64,000 bases of DNA from Strongylocentrotus purpuratus (GCF_000002235.5 NW_022145611.1:2160754-2224753), one strand, 5' to 3'. Positions 1 to 44,970 are shown, numbered from the stretch's first letter. The notes: generated by a model from the sequence alone, not told the origin. Numbers and translations: made by a program.

Positions 1-270
1 CAACCACATAGGATATTAATGTACAGGGACACACATTTGTAGTATAGATAATGGGCGTTATTCAGGTATACTGGCTCCTGGCCTACTACAACCACACTAG
101 CAACATGGTACACAGGGAAGGATTTGGGTTTCAAATTTGTGGTTGTTTTTTTGCATAATAAATAATAAATGGCGAGGTCACTATTAAATCAGTAGTTTCT
201 TTAGATTTTGCCAAAACACACAAATATCACAAATCACATTCATCCGAGTACATTCAAATACCGGTATGTA

Positions 271-648
271 CAGTCGAACCTGTCTGTAGCAACCACCCTA
301 GGGAAACACAAATAGTGGCCATTGTAGACAGGTAGGCGTTGACGGGCATTGACGGCCATTTTGGTTTTGAATAATTGATTGACAGCGTGCCGCCCACTAG
401 CGCCGCCTCTCGCAGACCCGCCAGTGCAATTTTCTGTGGCTTTATAAGGGCCGGCTCAGTCGAGCGAGAAAAAGAGGCAGAGAGCCCATCGATTTTTGGT
501 GACCAGCGGAAGCAAAATGAAAGGCTGTTGGGCAGGTGGTCGTTGTGTACAGATTCTTAACTACATGAAATCTCATGTGGGGATTTTAAATAGTCGTTAT
601 GGACAGGTGGTCGTTACAGACAGGTGGTTGTTAAGACAGGTTTGACTG
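271..648. mobile_element. TA-flanked MITE with CAGTC(A/G)AACCTGTCT termini, long form
   Basis: Left end CAGTCGAACCTGTCTGTAGC and right end ACAGGTTTGACTG are inverted, with TA on both sides (269-270, 649-650), as for a Tc1/mariner-type non-autonomous element. Subterminal motifs (GACAGGTGGTCGTTA, GACAGGTAGG) repeat inside. The 378-bp copy holds a GC-richer core (about 375-520) absent from the 123-bp copy at 8885. It lies in the intron after exon 13. Confidence 0.75.
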
Positions 649-704
649 TACTTTAGAATTATTAGAATGAGAACTGGTTGAAGGAAGAGTGTCGCCATGA
701 TTAC

Positions 705-32200
<31,496 letters not shown>

Positions 32201-32209
32201 ATCATAGAC

Positions 32210-32475
32210 GGTATATGAAAGGTATTAGTGGGTGTATATGAATGGTACAATGTGTATTAGGTGTACTTATGAATGGTATACATGTAAGGAACATATGAAT
32301 GGTATAACTACACTGTATAAGGTGTATTGGGTGTACATGTTTAATGTTTATGAATGGTACAAGGTGTATTGAATGTATATGAATGGTATTGGGTTATACG
32401 AATGATATAAGGTGTATTGGGTGTATATGAATGATATAAGGTGTATTGGGTGTACATGAATGTACAGGTGTATGG
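32210..32475. repeat. Degenerate ~29-bp minisatellite
   Basis: About eight diverged copies of a unit such as GTGTATTGGGTGTATATGAA plus tgatataag, with variable length. Confidence 0.8.
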
Positions 32476-33050
32476 GTCTGCACATACGTTGCACCTGTAT
32501 AGCACATGCTTGAGAAAGATGAGATACTTGCATTATAATAGCCTGATGTATTACTGTATATTAGCCTGCACATAATCTAATAACCTCTAAATGTCATATG
32601 AATAGCAATGAGCCAGGGTTGATGTTTCAGTGCTTGATTAGTCTCTCTTCTCATGAATCTAGACATGAGCCAGCTAGAGGCTACATGAGAAAGGGGTAGA
32701 AAGAACTAGAGGCTAATATCAAAGAGCAAAGGAGTCATCTCAGTTATTTGTTCAGATACGGCCGAGTAAACCACCGCACCGCAAAAAAGCTGTCACAGTT
32801 TTTTTTACGTGAATGTATAAAAAAGAATGGCGACTGCATGCAACAAAGGATTTGTGTGATGAGCTCTTTGTTAACTGACTGACATTATAACATACCCAAA
32901 TGTGAAGCGTATTTTACCTCATCACAAAAAAACGCTAGAGGAAAAGAGTTTGTGTTAATATCATTCACAAGAAGAGAACTCAATACATAACACAGTTTAA
33001 CGCATGTCTAGAATAGGAGTCGTTATGCATTAATCATTCACTTGAATTTA

Positions 33051-33424
33051 TTAAAGGTAAAGACCAGTTATGGTCATGCGATTGCATTGTGAAAGAAACG
33101 TTGTGGAATCGATCAGAAAAGGTTGATCATCTAGCATCTAGCATCTGCAAGGTTCTGGAATCATCAAAATGATAAGAAATTTGGCCCATTCTTCGTAAAG
33201 TTACAAGCACTATACACAGAAAGATGTATATGGGACTACCCTATATCTCTCACAGACCATGAGAGAAACAAATTTACCAAATATATGAATTAGTAGGCGG
33301 TTTCCTGGCAAATTTTTTATCATCATGTATTAGTCAAAACATATTCTTTCACATGATTGGTAATGAGAGCTTCCATTTCATTTTTTGAAATTGGGGCGTT
33401 TCCAATACTGGTCTTTACCTTTAA
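33051..33424. mobile_element. TTAA-flanked MITE, copy 2
   Basis: 374 bp between TTAA sites, inverted ends AGGTAAAGACCAGT and ATACTGGTCTTTACCT. Same length as copy 1, opposite orientation. Confidence 0.85.
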
Positions 33425-33821
33425 TAATAATATATTATAGGATAATTCTATAGTGCATACATGTATGTCCATCACGCAAGGTGCTCAAGGTACTCCAATA
33501 TTTAATACCCCGGCTCTGTTAGGCTACCTTTTTGGTGCTCAAAGCATGGAATTCCTTCCTGGGTGGAGAGTGGCGAATGTTTTATATGTCTTGCCAAAAT
33601 TCATACATGTGTACATTTCACAATACAATAAATAATCATCATCATTAAGATACCAAACAGGCAATACATACTAATTAATTTTATCTAAATTGAAGGAATT
33701 TTGAACTGTTGCCTATAAATATCTGATGGATGGAGAAGAAAAAAATCAAGTAAATAGAAATTACAGAAAATACACAGAGACCTTCACTACACGATGAAAA
33801 GATCAAGTAATACAGAGATAT

Positions 33822-33846
33822 GAGGCTACCCTGAATAAACAAGACA

Positions 33847-33882
<36 letters not shown>
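33822..33882 (+). mobile_element. SINE 3' tail with (ATT)n
   Basis: GAGGCTACCCTGAATAAACA followed by about a dozen ATT units; same tail as 4434-4479. Confidence 0.55.
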
Positions 33883-33883
<1 letters not shown>

Positions 33884-33885
33884 AT

Positions 33886-34172
33886 GAGAGAGACAGGAGG
33901 AGAAAGAAAGAGACAGACAGACAGACCAGAGGAAAGAGGGAGAGAAAAAGAGATAGAAGAAGAACAAGAGAGAGACTGAGACAGAAAAAAGAAGAGAAAG
34001 AGAGAGACATAAGGAGATAGAAAGAACGAAAAGGAAAGAGAGAGATATAAAGACAGAAAGAAAGAGAGAGAGAGAGAGAGAAAGAAAGAGAAAGAACGAG
34101 AAAGAGCGACAGACAAAGAGAGAGAGAGAGAGAGAGAAAGAGGGAGAGAGAAAGAGGGAGAGAGAAAGAGGG
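33886..34172. repeat. GA-rich low-complexity tract
   Basis: Imperfect (GA)n/(GAAA)n. The overlapping minus-strand Ser/Leu-rich frames are compositional. Confidence 0.95.
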
Positions 34173-34199
34173 CAAACATTGCTCCATGGTCTAGTCAAG

Positions 34200-35140
34200 G
34201 TGTGCAAAGAATGCAATGGCTCATCTCTAGCCTGGAAGCAAGGAAACTAAATGCCATGGGAGGGAGCCACGATAATGCCTGGCATGGAGATAGTAGGTGA
34301 GGAAGGGGAAGGCTCTCATCATTTGAGCAATGGATTCCGGTCAGCCAACGGCTATTTGTGGCTCAGAACTAGGCTTTCCATGATTGCTCCAGAATGCACA
34401 TTACATTATGTATGGTCCCTGTACGATATTGTCCTGAAGAAAACAGTCATCACGACAAGCAATATGTGTCATTTTAAGTCAACAGCATTGTTTTTATATA
34501 TCTGCATTCTGTGTTTAAATTATACTAAGAAATGAATTGAAACAAATAACCAATATTTTAAAGGTGAACAAAAATGTTACTGTTTGGTACAATAGCAATA
34601 CAAATGTAATACAGTATGTTTCATTTCATGTGATTATCATTCCAAATGAATTTGATCTAAACGTTAAAAAAACGAGATGCACATAAAGTACTTTGGACTT
34701 AGTTCTAGTAATTTCAATGGTAGACTCTTAAATGAATTGACTAGAACTATTTGCCCCTCCTCTCCCACTCCTTCTCCTTCACTGCTGTGGATGGTTAATG
34801 ACTCACAGTGCCAATCAAAACATTAATTGCTGGCTTGAGCAAGCCTGATTACTCAGTACACCTTCACACAGCCACTCATAATGACCAACCAATAGCACGA
34901 CTTCAGACATGTTATCCAGACACATGCAAGGTAAACATGTACTTTCCATAGTGTTCATTGCGAGGCAGGTGACAAGAAGCGCTTGATGGAGGTAAAATGT
35001 GCACTAGGATACTTTCAGGCAAAGTGTCCTGTACAACATATTGACTTTCATGTATTTATTGCAATCAAATATGAAGAATCTCTGGATATATACGACCATT
35101 GAATAGTGGTTCTTTCTTTCTGCTATTACTAACAATAACA
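34200..35140. other. No feature recognised
   Basis: The frame 34251-34535 has no recognisable domain. A/T-rich otherwise. Confidence 0.4.
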
Positions 35141-35147
35141 GATAGAG

Positions 35148-35424
35148 AGAAACCGCCTACCGGGTATTTGGTAAATTATTATATCTATTTGGACCTGATA
35201 GATATCGCGAATGTGTTGCGTAGTCCCATATACACCTTTCTGTGTACAGTGCTTGTAACTTTACCAAGATTGGGCCAAATTTCTTATCATTTTGATGATT
35301 CCAGAACCTTGAAGTACACACCAATACTTATATGTATGTGCTATGTGATCAACCTTTTCTGATCGATTCCACAGCGTTTCTTTCACAATGCAATCGCATG
35401 ACCATAACTGGTCTTTATCTTTAA
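35148..35424. mobile_element. TTAA-flanked MITE, copy 3 (one end lost)
   Basis: Matches the other copies from AAACCGCCTACCGGGTATTT to the terminal GGTCTTTATCT plus TTAA. The left terminal part is missing. Most diverged of the four. Confidence 0.7.
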
Positions 35425-35429
35425 CACAG

Positions 35430-36590
35430 AGCTATTACACCCTTCTGGTTCTCAACAGCCAATTTATTTTGGGGGTATGAAAATTGATTATTGAATTCAT
35501 AGGATTGAGCAACGCTGCAAGTTCCTCATTACATATATCTTGACCTTCGTCATACAGAAGGCACCGAGACTTGACATTTGATTTCTGAATTAGATTCTGT
35601 AGAAAGTGTCAAATGAGTGCTACAGAGTCACACACTACCGCAGGTGGGCTTCATAATTGTATGCACAGAATGCACTGAATAGAGCTTTGTGCCTCCCACC
35701 TAATGGCGTAAAGTGATGACATCATCTCAATCTAACTCAGTCACAAGTACATACACCTACAGTAACAAGACTGCAGTCTGCCTTTTTTCCATCTCTTATG
35801 CAATCAAAGATGAACATAAGATTGCACAATGTTTGTGGAAATTCATGTCAGACACTCACAAGGTACCATTACATTTTGAGGAAGAAAATCCAGAAGAGCA
35901 AAATAATAGGAATGTACAGGAACCTCATTCATATTGAGCCAACTATTTGCCTTTAGTCGATGTATTGCTCATCATTCCTAAGGTGTAATAACCATCAGAG
36001 ATGATAGATATTGACATTCATCCGAGCACCAACAAAAAATTCAGGGCACCACACTGTGGCGACTATCACTGGTTTTTCTGTCTGTTCATTTTGTTAGTGA
36101 AAATGTTGTTTTTGTGTCTTCATTTGTGTCACTTTGACTGTCAATATGCTCATCCTCAAGAATAGTTACAGTGTATGGCTAGTTTTCTGACATTTCTGGT
36201 CCTAGGAACTGTGCTTATGACCACTTTCACTTTAGAAACTGGACCACAAGCTCACAACTTAGTATAAGCAAATTTTACTTGAAATGTTAAGATAAATGCA
36301 GTTCATAATTATATTGCAATCAATGTATAAATGTTGTTCCATTTCCAATGTAATAATTATTTTCAGAAAGTTAGTATGTTTATGATGATGTACATTTGCT
36401 TTCATTGTAATGTACATATTTTCTTGTATGATGTACATGTAAAATGATTGTAAAACCAGTGAAAAAAAGAATTTCCTGAATGGAGAATAAATGGCAATTC
36501 AAAATGAGTGTAAGTGGACATTGGCTTGTATAATGGCCTTCCTTCCTAGCACTTGCGATGAATGTCAGAGAAAGGTAGATAGCCTTCTTG
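35430..36590. other. No gene recognised
   Basis: The plus frame 35713-35937 is unrecognised. Around 36300-36500 an A/T-rich stretch with AATAAA resembles a 3' UTR, but no coding part precedes it. Confidence 0.35.
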
Positions 36591-36615
36591 ATGATTGATT
36601 GTATCTCAAGGCAAG

Positions 36616-36855
36616 ATCTATCAGAGAATCTTCCACTCCAGGCATACTGTCCTTCTCTTCAAGATCTATCAGAGAATCTTCCACTCCAGGCATACTGTCC
36701 TTCTCTTCAAGATCTATCAGAGAATCTTCCACTCCAGGCATACTGTCCTTCTCTTCAAGATCTATCAGAGAATCTTCCACTCCAGGCATACTGTCCTTCT
36801 CTTCAAGATCTATCAGAGAATCTTCCACTCCAGGCATACTATCCTTCTCTTCAAG
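36616..36855 (-). repeat. 48-bp minisatellite, 5 units, open as 16-aa acidic repeats on minus
   Basis: Five nearly perfect 48-bp units. Because 48 is a multiple of 3, each frame is periodic. The minus frame gives MPGVEDSLIDLEEKDS repeated, a plausible acidic peptide. The open stretch extends a little each side without splice support. Coding status is unknown. Confidence 0.85.
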
Positions 36856-37073
36856 ACTTTCTTGCCCTATTCATCCTAAGATGAAAATCAAGGCAGTGTT
36901 ATTTTGACATTTAGAAAAGAAGAACAAAACTGTGGAAATGTGCAGCATGCCTTTGAACACACAACATTCTCATGATATTCAGATGGTAATCTTCTTTTTC
37001 TTTTAAAATTACAAGAATGTTTTGTTTTCCTTGAGATACTCAATATGTTCATGTACATGTAGGCTTATGTGTA

Positions 37074-37262
37074 CAGTGAAGACCGCTCAAGGGAAACATG
37101 AAAAGTGGTCTTTATAGGTACACTGTACATGTACATGTACACTGTAGATGGTCTTTATGTACAGGTTCCTTTAGTACAGGTTAAATGAGAAACCATATTA
37201 AAGGAAACCACAAATTTGATTTTACAGAGAGGTAGTCTTCTGTACAGGTGGTCGCTGTACTG
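37074..37262. mobile_element. Diverged TA/CAGTC MITE
   Basis: Contains GAAGACCGCTCAAGGGAAAC, CAGGTTCCTTTAGTACAGGTT and GACAGGT-like motifs of the family at 271 and 8885. Termini decayed. Confidence 0.4.
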
Positions 37263-38153
37263 TATGTCAGGATGACAGGCCTGAAGGCTTCCAGACATGT
37301 TCATTTGTTACTTTGTTCAGCTATATTATCCATTAAGATATTCTTTTGAATAGCTTAGGCAGACCACACTTCATTTTAGAAAATCAGATACATGCCTACA
37401 GTACAATTTCATTGGATTCTGCAAGAATGTACAGTTATTTGATCATCCACAACTCCAATGGACACTATATATGTACTGTGGTTCTCATGTTTTCTCTGCC
37501 ATAGCAGTACTACAGTGTCTCCTTTTAGTGGTGTTTTATGCATTATATTTTGATCCAGAATACAAGAAATTACACAGTATTCATGTGCAGAAATAGCAAA
37601 AATCATAGACAATTTTGAGTCTATTTCTGATGCCCTTTTGTCATTTTTAATGACAGCAATTTAATTGTAACTAATCTTGAAAGTCTCTAGATTGGCATCA
37701 TTGTGTAAAATGAAATATCACTATTTTTGTGTACAAATTCGAATTTATTTTTTTCAGTTAAATTTTTGGAGATTTTCTTTTACACTTTGTCTGGTTCATT
37801 TAATACACATTTTTCTTTTTGGCAAACTATGAAGAAGTGGAAAATAAGATTGATTGTTGCTAATTTGAGGAGGATAAACTATTTAATTGATAATAAAAGA
37901 TACCATTGAACTGCGATGAGTGAAGACTGCTCTGTGATCTGGGGTGAAACTGTAGAATGTTGTCTTACATCTTCTTCAATGATTGATTGTTTGTGAAGGC
38001 AATATTTTTGAGGATTTAATATGACAGACATCATCTTTCTAGATCCCCTCTTGATGATTCCTCTTTACACAGCACATTCCCTTTGCTTTCAAAATAAACC
38101 AGAGCAGCAGAATCCAACTCTGACAGGAGTTGAACATGTGCACTAAGTACAGA

Positions 38154-39851
38154 CAGGCCTTAAATTAATCGACGGCCATCGACGGCCAGGCCGTCGATGC
38201 CCCTATGACTGGCCGCGGTGCCCTCCCAAAAAAAGATAAGTTCACGGCCAAAAAGGCCGTGCCCTTTTTTTCAAACTGGCCGACGTGCCTTTTTTTCCAT
38301 CTGGACGTGCCCTTTTTTTTTTAAATTTGCGCACACAAAACCACCAATTGCGCCCATAATCATCTAAAACTAGACGGCAAGGCGCAAGTGTTTTCCGTGA
38401 AAATGCGCCCATAAATTATTAGAACAGTAAAAATACACGAATCACGAACAGTTTGCCGCCCACGAGCTCTCTTGTAGCTCCGTATTTAGTGCTTTAATAA
38501 GGCGCAAGTGCCGTGAAAATGCGCCCTTTGTTATTATATAGGCAATGCGCTAGCGCACGTACTACGTACGATCGCATGCATGATATGCATATGGTGCATG
38601 CTGTTGACGCACGCACGCACGTACGTACAAAACGAAGGCCAGGATCAAGAAAACAAATCGTCAAATGGAGAAATAAACAAGCATTCAAATAGTCTAGAGA
38701 TCTGTCGAGGTTTGTTTGTAGGTCTAGTTTATTATTTTATCTCAAATAGAATTTAGAATTATCTTATTTATAAGTTAAGAACACCTACGATGTTCTCGAT
38801 CGTAGTTACTCTCATTTTGCCACCAGCCGACCTCGCTTCAAAAAGCTACCCCGCCAGCTTCCCAAGACGAACGTTTCGAGTCCCGGTAAAATTACGCGCG
38901 GCGAATCTCCGAGGGTGCATCGGTTTCGCTGGCAAACTTCCAGCCCGACAGCTTCCCACCAAAAGTGGCGAGAGTGTGTGTGCGAGGAACGATTTTGGTT
39001 TCGTGAATGCACGTTACGCAACTGAGCTGAGCGTGTCACTTTCAGCTGTCGAATGTCTATAAGGACATTTTTACATCTTATTTCATTAGTTAGGCCTATC
39101 TAGACCTTTCTATACAACAGTTAAAAAGATAATTTCTTCAAATTTGCTCCTACTACCGAGAGAGTGGCGGAAGGTTTGGGTGAGGTGCGATTTTGATTTG
39201 GGATACCCGGCCCGGTAAACTTGCCAAGTCCTTCTGACTTTCGATGTTTGTGAAATTGACAATTTATTTATTCATTTGCTCATCAATATTTTTAGTTACT
39301 TTAAAATACTGTTTAATGTGCAAGTTTGATGTTCTTAATCAATCTTTCCTGTTCATATTGTTAAGATTAAAAAAGTTATTAAATTGATCGTTCGATCTAT
39401 TCACATTATGAAATTAACATTTTGTAGACTCTCTTTGAACTTATGATTAGATAAGGGGCCTATCTGTTTTTGGAAAATTGCCCCTTGCTCTGGTAAATTC
39501 CTGTGGCAAAGGGCAACTTAAAAAAAAAATTGCCCCTTGCTCCTGGCTGCTAAATCTAAGGCTTGCGGGCCGCCGCCTTGTTTGTATGTACCGTAGACCT
39601 CTATACATTCTGTGAAGAAGCTGGTGCTAAAAGTCATGGAAAATTGATCCCGCACAAGTTTCATAAAATACACATGACATCTAACAAAAATAGAATCAAT
39701 TTTTTTGGCCTCGTACTCGATGCCCTTTTTGTAAAATATTTTGGCCTCGATGCCCTTTTTGTAAAAATATTTTGGCCTTGGTGCCCTTAAAAATATGAGG
39801 TACTCAAGGCCAAACTGGCCTTGCCCTAAAAATGACGAAATTTAAGGCCTG
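38154..39851. mobile_element. TIR DNA transposon, non-autonomous, copy B
   Basis: 1698 bp with the same CAGGCCTTAAATT/AATTTAAGGCCTG ends as copy A, flanked by ACAGA on both sides. Highly similar throughout. It lacks the nested MITE and has a small extra segment (TACGCGCGGCGAATC) near 38893. Confidence 0.82.
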
Positions 39852-39856
39852 ACAGA

Positions 39857-41390
39857 CATGGATGTACATGAAGCACCTTCCTTTTGTTAAAGAACAAGCA
39901 TCCTATTCTAAATACTGGTATGTAGTGAACATGACTTTCTAGAGTGGTCAAGATTCATTCAAGTTTCTTGCCACAAGGACTACGATCATACTGCATCACA
40001 ACAACAAAATTGCATTTGGCTAGAGTTTCCTGCATGGTATATTGGCGGTCTGACACAACACTATCATGTTATGTAACCTGACATAGCCTTAAACTTTTAC
40101 AGTGAAACATGAATGTAGCCTACTTGTAGGGTCTGCAAGACTCTGCATATAGTTCGCTTTTCTGTTTCTTTCTTTCTTTCTTTCTTCCTTTTTAGGCTAA
40201 TGAAGTCCATCACGCTTTTCTTATTTTTCATGTTAGCTACTTTAGTCCTGAAATAATTGTTAGTTTTCTTACCTTTTTTTTTCTTCATTGTTGTTGTCTG
40301 TTTATGTGTTTGTTTTGGGGTTGTTGTTTGTTTGTTTGCGCATTTGAGGGGTGTTTTGAAATACTGAAGTGAACATATTACAGCAAACTTTCAATGTTAA
40401 TACAAACAGTGCAACCTAGGCTGAATTTCCTCTCCGGTACAATACATGAATGTACATGGCAGGGTAAATCATCAATTACTATTAATGGAGTTCATAGTAA
40501 GAGCTACATGTACAGTGTATGTAGGCTGCACTTGCAAAGCTCAGCCAGGCAATATTGCTATCTGGTGAATTCATCCATACAGTTCATTAAAGCATTTTAC
40601 TCAGATCCTAATTTCGTTAATAATAAATTGGGTGAAGTAAATTTAATTGCTGCAGCGAGGACCGCTCTACCTGTGAGGGGAGATGAAGTGAGGTAAATAT
40701 TTGCAATTCCTGTAGTCCACAGGGATAAAACCAGAGTCAGTTCGTTCAATAAATAGAGGGTACATTAAAGTAAATGCACATGCTCATATATTGTTTGTCC
40801 AACAGGTAACGTGTACTTTAGAGTTTTGGCATATATTTATTCCACTTCATTGGATTCTCATAACTATATATTTCATCAAAAGTCCTTAACAGATTTAAAA
40901 TGCAAAAGACTAAATAGTAATTACGTGTGACAAATGTATTACTACATATTACATTTATATTGAGTTTGGAAATGATGCAACATATACTTCACTCATAATT
41001 GACAAAAACTTACACTAAACATACTAATAACATTTCTGCTAATATTCAGAATTCCATACCACATGGAGTTTTCTGTTGCCAGAAATCAAGATTACCAGTA
41101 GCTCTGAATCTAAACAAGGTCTATCTTTTTATTCTTGTCATGTTCACATGAGCAATTCTTGTCATGTTCCACATGAGCAATTCTTGTAGTCAAAACAAGT
41201 ATTAAAGGTTACATTTTCATTGAAGTATTGTACATATTGTATATGCTTGTTTGTTAATTTATTTCTGCATGGATAAATCCCCCCCCCCCCCACCCCCAAC
41301 TCAATTAGGCAAAAGTGTGTGGGCCCCACAAAAATGTAGGCCCAAAATCAAGTTCCTGAAATCTATTATGTGGTGTTTTTTAAACTTCAA
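39857..41390. other. No gene recognised
   Basis: A (TTTC)n run near 40166-40190, a TTG/GTTT-rich patch 40285-40340, an imperfect ~30-bp duplication at 41134-41188, and poly-C at 41279-41290. Confidence 0.5.
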
Positions 41391-41399
41391 ATGTTAATG

Positions 41400-41548
41400 C
41401 AGTCAAATCTGATTTAGTGATCACCTACATGTATATATTTTGTTTCCCTTGAAAAGTGGTTCCTATTAAAAGCTACATTCAATAAACCTGTACATTAAGA
41501 CCACTTTTCTTGTCTCCCTTGAGTGATCTTTATGTACAGGTTTCAGTG
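41400..41548. mobile_element. Diverged TA/CAGTC MITE
   Basis: Left CAGTCAAATCTGATTTAGTG and right CAGGTTTCAGTG are inverted, with TGTTTCCCTTGAAAAGTGGT inside, as in the family at 8885. Confidence 0.55.
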
Positions 41549-42096
41549 TATTCTGTTGATAAGGCAAGACGCTGCAGAGACCTCTTCTATATTTGATATT
41601 CAGCTCATGCAAAAACCAATCTATTCTTTTGATAGACACAGTACATTAACTTCGCTGGATACTTCACATATCTACAATTACACAGCATGCATTATTAATC
41701 ATTATATTCACCCAAACATCAAATTGGCTACATGACATGTAGAGGTAAAACGATAAAGCCAATTGGTCAATATAGAAGGTGTAGGTAGTCATGTGCATAG
41801 ATAACAAAATGCATGAATTCAATTGGATGCATCGTTAGTAAAGAGAGAAAGATGAGGAAGGTTAGGTTGGTATAGACAAGGTGTTACCACACTTGGTTAG
41901 GGATGAAGAATGGCTTATTATTCACGATGAAAACATGAGATAAATACATATAGGTTCATGAAATACACAGTACAAGGAGGAGCACTTAAATTGCACATTT
42001 TTTATGATTTCTAATATCTCTAAATGAAATGTGTTGTATGTGAACATGAAGGCAATCTGAATTGCAATGTAGTCCCTAGGGAGTACAGTATCAACA

Positions 42097-42870
42097 TACT
42101 GTATTTGCCTGCATAAAGGCTGCAGTATTTTTGGAAGAGAAATTGTTGCAAAGTCTGGGTGCGGCCTATGCGCGACAAGAGTAAAAATCAAGTCATCTCG
42201 AACCCTGAATCGGCGGTCAAAACATCACATATGCGTACATATGGAACTATAATAACTATACTAGTTAATGTTCAATGGTACAGGACATTTCTATAATAAC
42301 TCCACAAATCTTACAGAAAATTAAAGACATGAAGTTTTGTTAATCTTGTGATTGAGCTTCATACAATAAACCTTAGTTTTTTAAACAAAAACTACTGGAA
42401 GATCTAAGTTCGTGCCATCCCATCACTAAAGTAGGGACCGAAACGGAGCTGCCGCGCAACGCAAATACGCATCCGCTGTCTGCAAATACATATATTTTCT
42501 TTGTATCCATTTCAGGCAATTTCGCATTGCATTGTGGAACTGTATGTACTGTAGGGGTATATGTCAGATTATTCAGATACCAAAACTGTCTGTGATACAG
42601 TAGCCGCAACTACCTTCAAAATCGACAAAGAATTGCTCAATTACAAACATTTTTGAGGTGTAAATACAACTTTAAACTTAGTTTTTTCTATTAAATGTTA
42701 TAAGAATATTGGTAAATTTGGTATTAATTTGTAGAAAAAAATAGTGTTCTACAAGAAAATAACAATGATTTTGTTTGGTCTTGTAGCGTTGCATCTTCCC
42801 CCCCCCCCTTTTTTTTTGTCTACGAAATGTCAAAATAGGGGATGCGGCCTTAATGCCGGCAAATGCAATA
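42097..42870. mobile_element. TIR element, about 774 bp
   Basis: Left TACTGTATTTGCCTGCAT and the inverse of the right end, TATTGCATTTGCCGGCAT, match with few differences and continue as AAGGC-GC. No coding region recognised inside; A/T-rich core with CpG-bearing patch 42415-42480. Confidence 0.6.
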
Positions 42871-42879
42871 CATGCTGAT

Positions 42880-44590
42880 GCATGATGTAGTTACTAAAGC
42901 TTTAATATCAATGGAGGTTCATGTAGTGTACACAAGCACTCCTCTGCTCTGGGTTAATATTCTTTACCGGTACAGGAGAAGGTAGTGTACCTACCCTAGA
43001 AAAGGACCTCTTGGCATGAGGTAATTCACCATGTGGCTATGTTTCAATTATGGATCATGCAACTATACATAGCCACTGCCACAACCTACAGTGTAGCTAG
43101 CTAGCACTGTGATCTCATTGCTTCACACAGGTTGTCATCCTCAATTTTCACACATCTTACATTCAATTATTAAAAATTATAGTCAAATATGTTCACTAAT
43201 ACCATTGGTGATGATAGCTTTTACAAAATACTTTTTGAAAAATTGAATCTTTTTATTTAATAATTTTAAACAGTACACCTCTCTTGGGATTATTTTTAAA
43301 TCAAGTTTATATATGCCTCTCACCGCCCCCCCCCCCCCCCCACCACCAAAAAAAAAGAAAAAGAAAAAATGTTAAAAAGAATGTCAGAGCTGGGAGATTC
43401 TCCACTGAGTCATTGAAATTTCTCATCAAGAACATTACATGTACATGTAGGCTATACAGCTCCACAAGCACATATTTAGTGATTTTTAAATATTATTTTA
43501 CTCTGCATTGCCAATTTAGAGACTTTAATGATTATTGGTAGTTATAATTAAATTGCTCTATCTAAAATACGACACAACACACTACATTGGAAATAGACTC
43601 AGAATTGGCCCTGATATCTGCACTTTCTGCTCATGCGTAATTCCTAACATTCTGGATCAAAAGATCATTTTAACATGTCACTAAGCAGACACTGAACAGC
43701 GATGGGTTCATTGTTCATCCATTGCCAAATAACTTTCTGTTTATTTTCATGTTTACACATTGACCATATTGAAATCGATATGTGCATACCGGTAGCAACC
43801 ATACAAAATAAACACATTGCTACTTTGCCTTGAATACTTACTTGTAAGAATTAAGCCTAGTAAGAATAACAAGTGTAAATATCAACTACATTGCTATATG
43901 AGAGTTTCATACAATTCTGACAACAACAACAAAAAGGAAAAACATTATATCAGTAGTATATCTGAAGCATGGAGTTAAAATATATTCAATACAATGTAAA
44001 TGTATGTTCATATTTACGTATTGAATTTGCAAGCATTATCTTTGTATCAGCTGTTTAGAGGTGTAGATGTGTTATAACTATATAAGTTATGTCCTTCTGG
44101 CTCTAAATAGACAATATTCTCTTTCTTTGTACACAGTTCCATCGATCTATAAATCCCTGCTTAAATGATTAATTCATAAGCTCCTTACCATCTTGCAATG
44201 CTTTGTTTTGATAAAGGTCACAAAGATCTCTCACATATTGAAAGGTCTGATAATGCTGTGGTACAAGGTTTTAATTCCCTGAAGAGTTGGCTACATGTAA
44301 AAACACCTCCTTCTGATATTAGTTGGTGAATCCATACTTCTTAACCATTCTTTCTTCCCCTTAACAATAAAAATGCTGTAGGCTGTTTGAACTTCCAACA
44401 GTTCCATGGATGTTGTTGATGTTGTTGTTGTTGTTGTATTTGTTGTTGTATTTGTTGTTGTCGTTGTTCTTGTAGTTGTCGTTGTTGTTGCAGTTGTTGT
44501 TTTTGCTGATATTATTATTATTCTCAGTAATATCATTATTACCATCATCATCACCACCATCAGTATTATATTATTATCATATTGCCTAAT
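42880..44590. other. No gene recognised; microsatellites
   Basis: Poly-C 43326-43341 and a (GTT)n-rich stretch 44408-44500. A minus frame near 44291-44400 is unrecognised. Confidence 0.5.
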
Positions 44591-44595
44591 ATGCC

Positions 44596-44970
44596 TACCG
44601 TAATTAACAGTGTATTAACCGCACCTTTTTGTCCCTCCACCTGACGCTATGCCTGGCAATGTCTCCCAACTCAGTAATCGGTGTGTTTGCTCACCACTCG
44701 GAAACTAGAACACTCAAAATTATCTGTCATCTTGGTTTGAAAGTTATCTCTCTGATAGATTTCAATATGTACTTTATAATAATAATTCCTCCAATTTTTA
44801 TTCTATTACATGGCGTACCACAAGGTTCTATCCTAGGTCCTCTGCTGTTTTTTAAGTCGGCAAAAAAAAAAGTCAGCAAAAAAAAAAGTCGGCAAAAAAG
44901 GGCGAAAAAAGGGCGAAAAAAGGGGTGCGGTTAATACACGAGGGCGGTTTATACAACGTTAATTACGGTA
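44596..44970. mobile_element. TIR element carrying a reverse-transcriptase fragment
   Basis: Ends TACCGTAATTAAC and GTTAATTACGGTA are 13-bp perfect inverted repeats. A second inverted block (GTATTAACCGCACC with GGTGCGGTTAATAC) lies just inside. The core 44700-44852 is a LINE reverse-transcriptase piece. Confidence 0.75.
44700..44852 (+). pseudogene. LINE reverse-transcriptase fragment, frameshifted
   Basis: One frame reads WFESYLSDRFQYV and SSNFYSIT; a shift of frame near 44812 gives GVPQGSILGPLLF. These are consecutive conserved segments of non-LTR (Jockey/CR1-like) reverse transcriptases just before the catalytic Asp motif, which is absent. It has no LINE flanks and sits inside the TIR element. 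Confidence 0.8.
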
